Shown here piece by piece: positions 63,987 through 64,000 of a DNA stretch of 64,000 bases. The notes beneath the pieces are model-generated. The model ran no database searches and was not told the DNA's origin. It saw nothing but the letters and a program-made list of their open reading frames with translations. The position numbers and the translations under genes were made by a program. The stretch spans positions 55,548 through 119,547 of the forward strand of contig NZ_LWAE01000012.1 of NCBI RefSeq assembly GCF_001623875.1, given 5' to 3'. Position 1 is the stretch's first letter. Each line of letters begins with the position of its first letter. This DNA comes from Clostridium magnum DSM 2767. Lineage in GTDB: Bacteria > Bacillota > Clostridia > Clostridiales > Clostridiaceae.

Positions 63987-64000
63987 GGTCAAGCTACAAA
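63987..64000 (+). rRNA. 23S ribosomal RNA, first bases only
   Basis: GGTCAAGCTACAAA at the window edge matches the usual start of clostridial 23S rRNA (before the conserved GGGCGCATGGTGGATGCC, which lies outside). The gene runs off the window. Confidence 0.75.

Overview
The window is low-GC Gram-positive DNA from a strict anaerobe of Clostridium sensu stricto. The evidence is a cluster-I-type 16S rRNA gene at the right end, clostridial-type large SRP RNAs, AGGAGG ribosome sites, citrate lyase, a glycyl radical enzyme with its activase, and frequent TTG/GTG starts. Genus-level placement is inference from sequence recognition; no search was run.

Layout. (1) 1-3.4 kb: the 3' end of a phosphofructokinase gene, an unknown protein, an internally deleted IS1182-type element, and gene debris including a fused citE/citD remnant. 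(2) 3.46-15.4 kb: one long operon with a FrlD-like sugar-amine kinase, HyuA/HyuB (hydantoinase/5-oxoprolinase type), a complete oligopeptide-type ABC importer, a FrlB-like deglycase and a GntR/UTRA regulator. This looks like a pathway for a glycated, ring-closed amino acid, and it is the most novel-looking system here. (3) 15.9-20.7 kb: a zinc-ribbon/YARHG protein, citrate lyase citDEF, and a divergent LysR regulator. (4) 21-24.9 kb: a broken chemoreceptor, a sugar-binding lipoprotein, a broken TcaA-like gene and a DUF4434-type protein. (5) 25.3-30.3 kb: an amide-nitrogen operon (nitrilase, APC permease, BPL_N amidotransferase-like, isochorismatase-like, acetamidase/formamidase). (6) 30.5-38.2 kb: a lipase-like protein and a decaying signalling block (hybrid kinase with a stop, a cheR-cheB fusion, a broken REC-GGDEF gene), then an intact chemoreceptor. 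(7) 38.5-48 kb: an MFS transporter, SRP RNA copy 1, and a 5-deoxyribose/methylthioribose salvage set (class II aldolase, ribose-type ABC importer, MtnK, MtnA). (8) 48-56 kb: a FliD-like protein, an XRE-cupin regulator, a glycyl radical enzyme and its activase separated by a palindromic MITE, and an FAD oxidoreductase. (9) 56-60 kb: MsrB, a UDG-fold protein and two nitroreductases. (10) 60.2-64 kb: SRP RNA copy 2, initiator tRNA-Met, tandem rrn promoters, 16S rRNA, spacer and the first bases of 23S rRNA.

Two themes cut across these regions. First, repeats: seven copies of a mosaic intergenic repeat, a duplicated block of about 600 bp carrying SRP RNA plus a second structured RNA, and a MITE whose ends match the local IS. 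Second, decay: at least six genes carry clean internal deletions or fusions next to intact neighbours.
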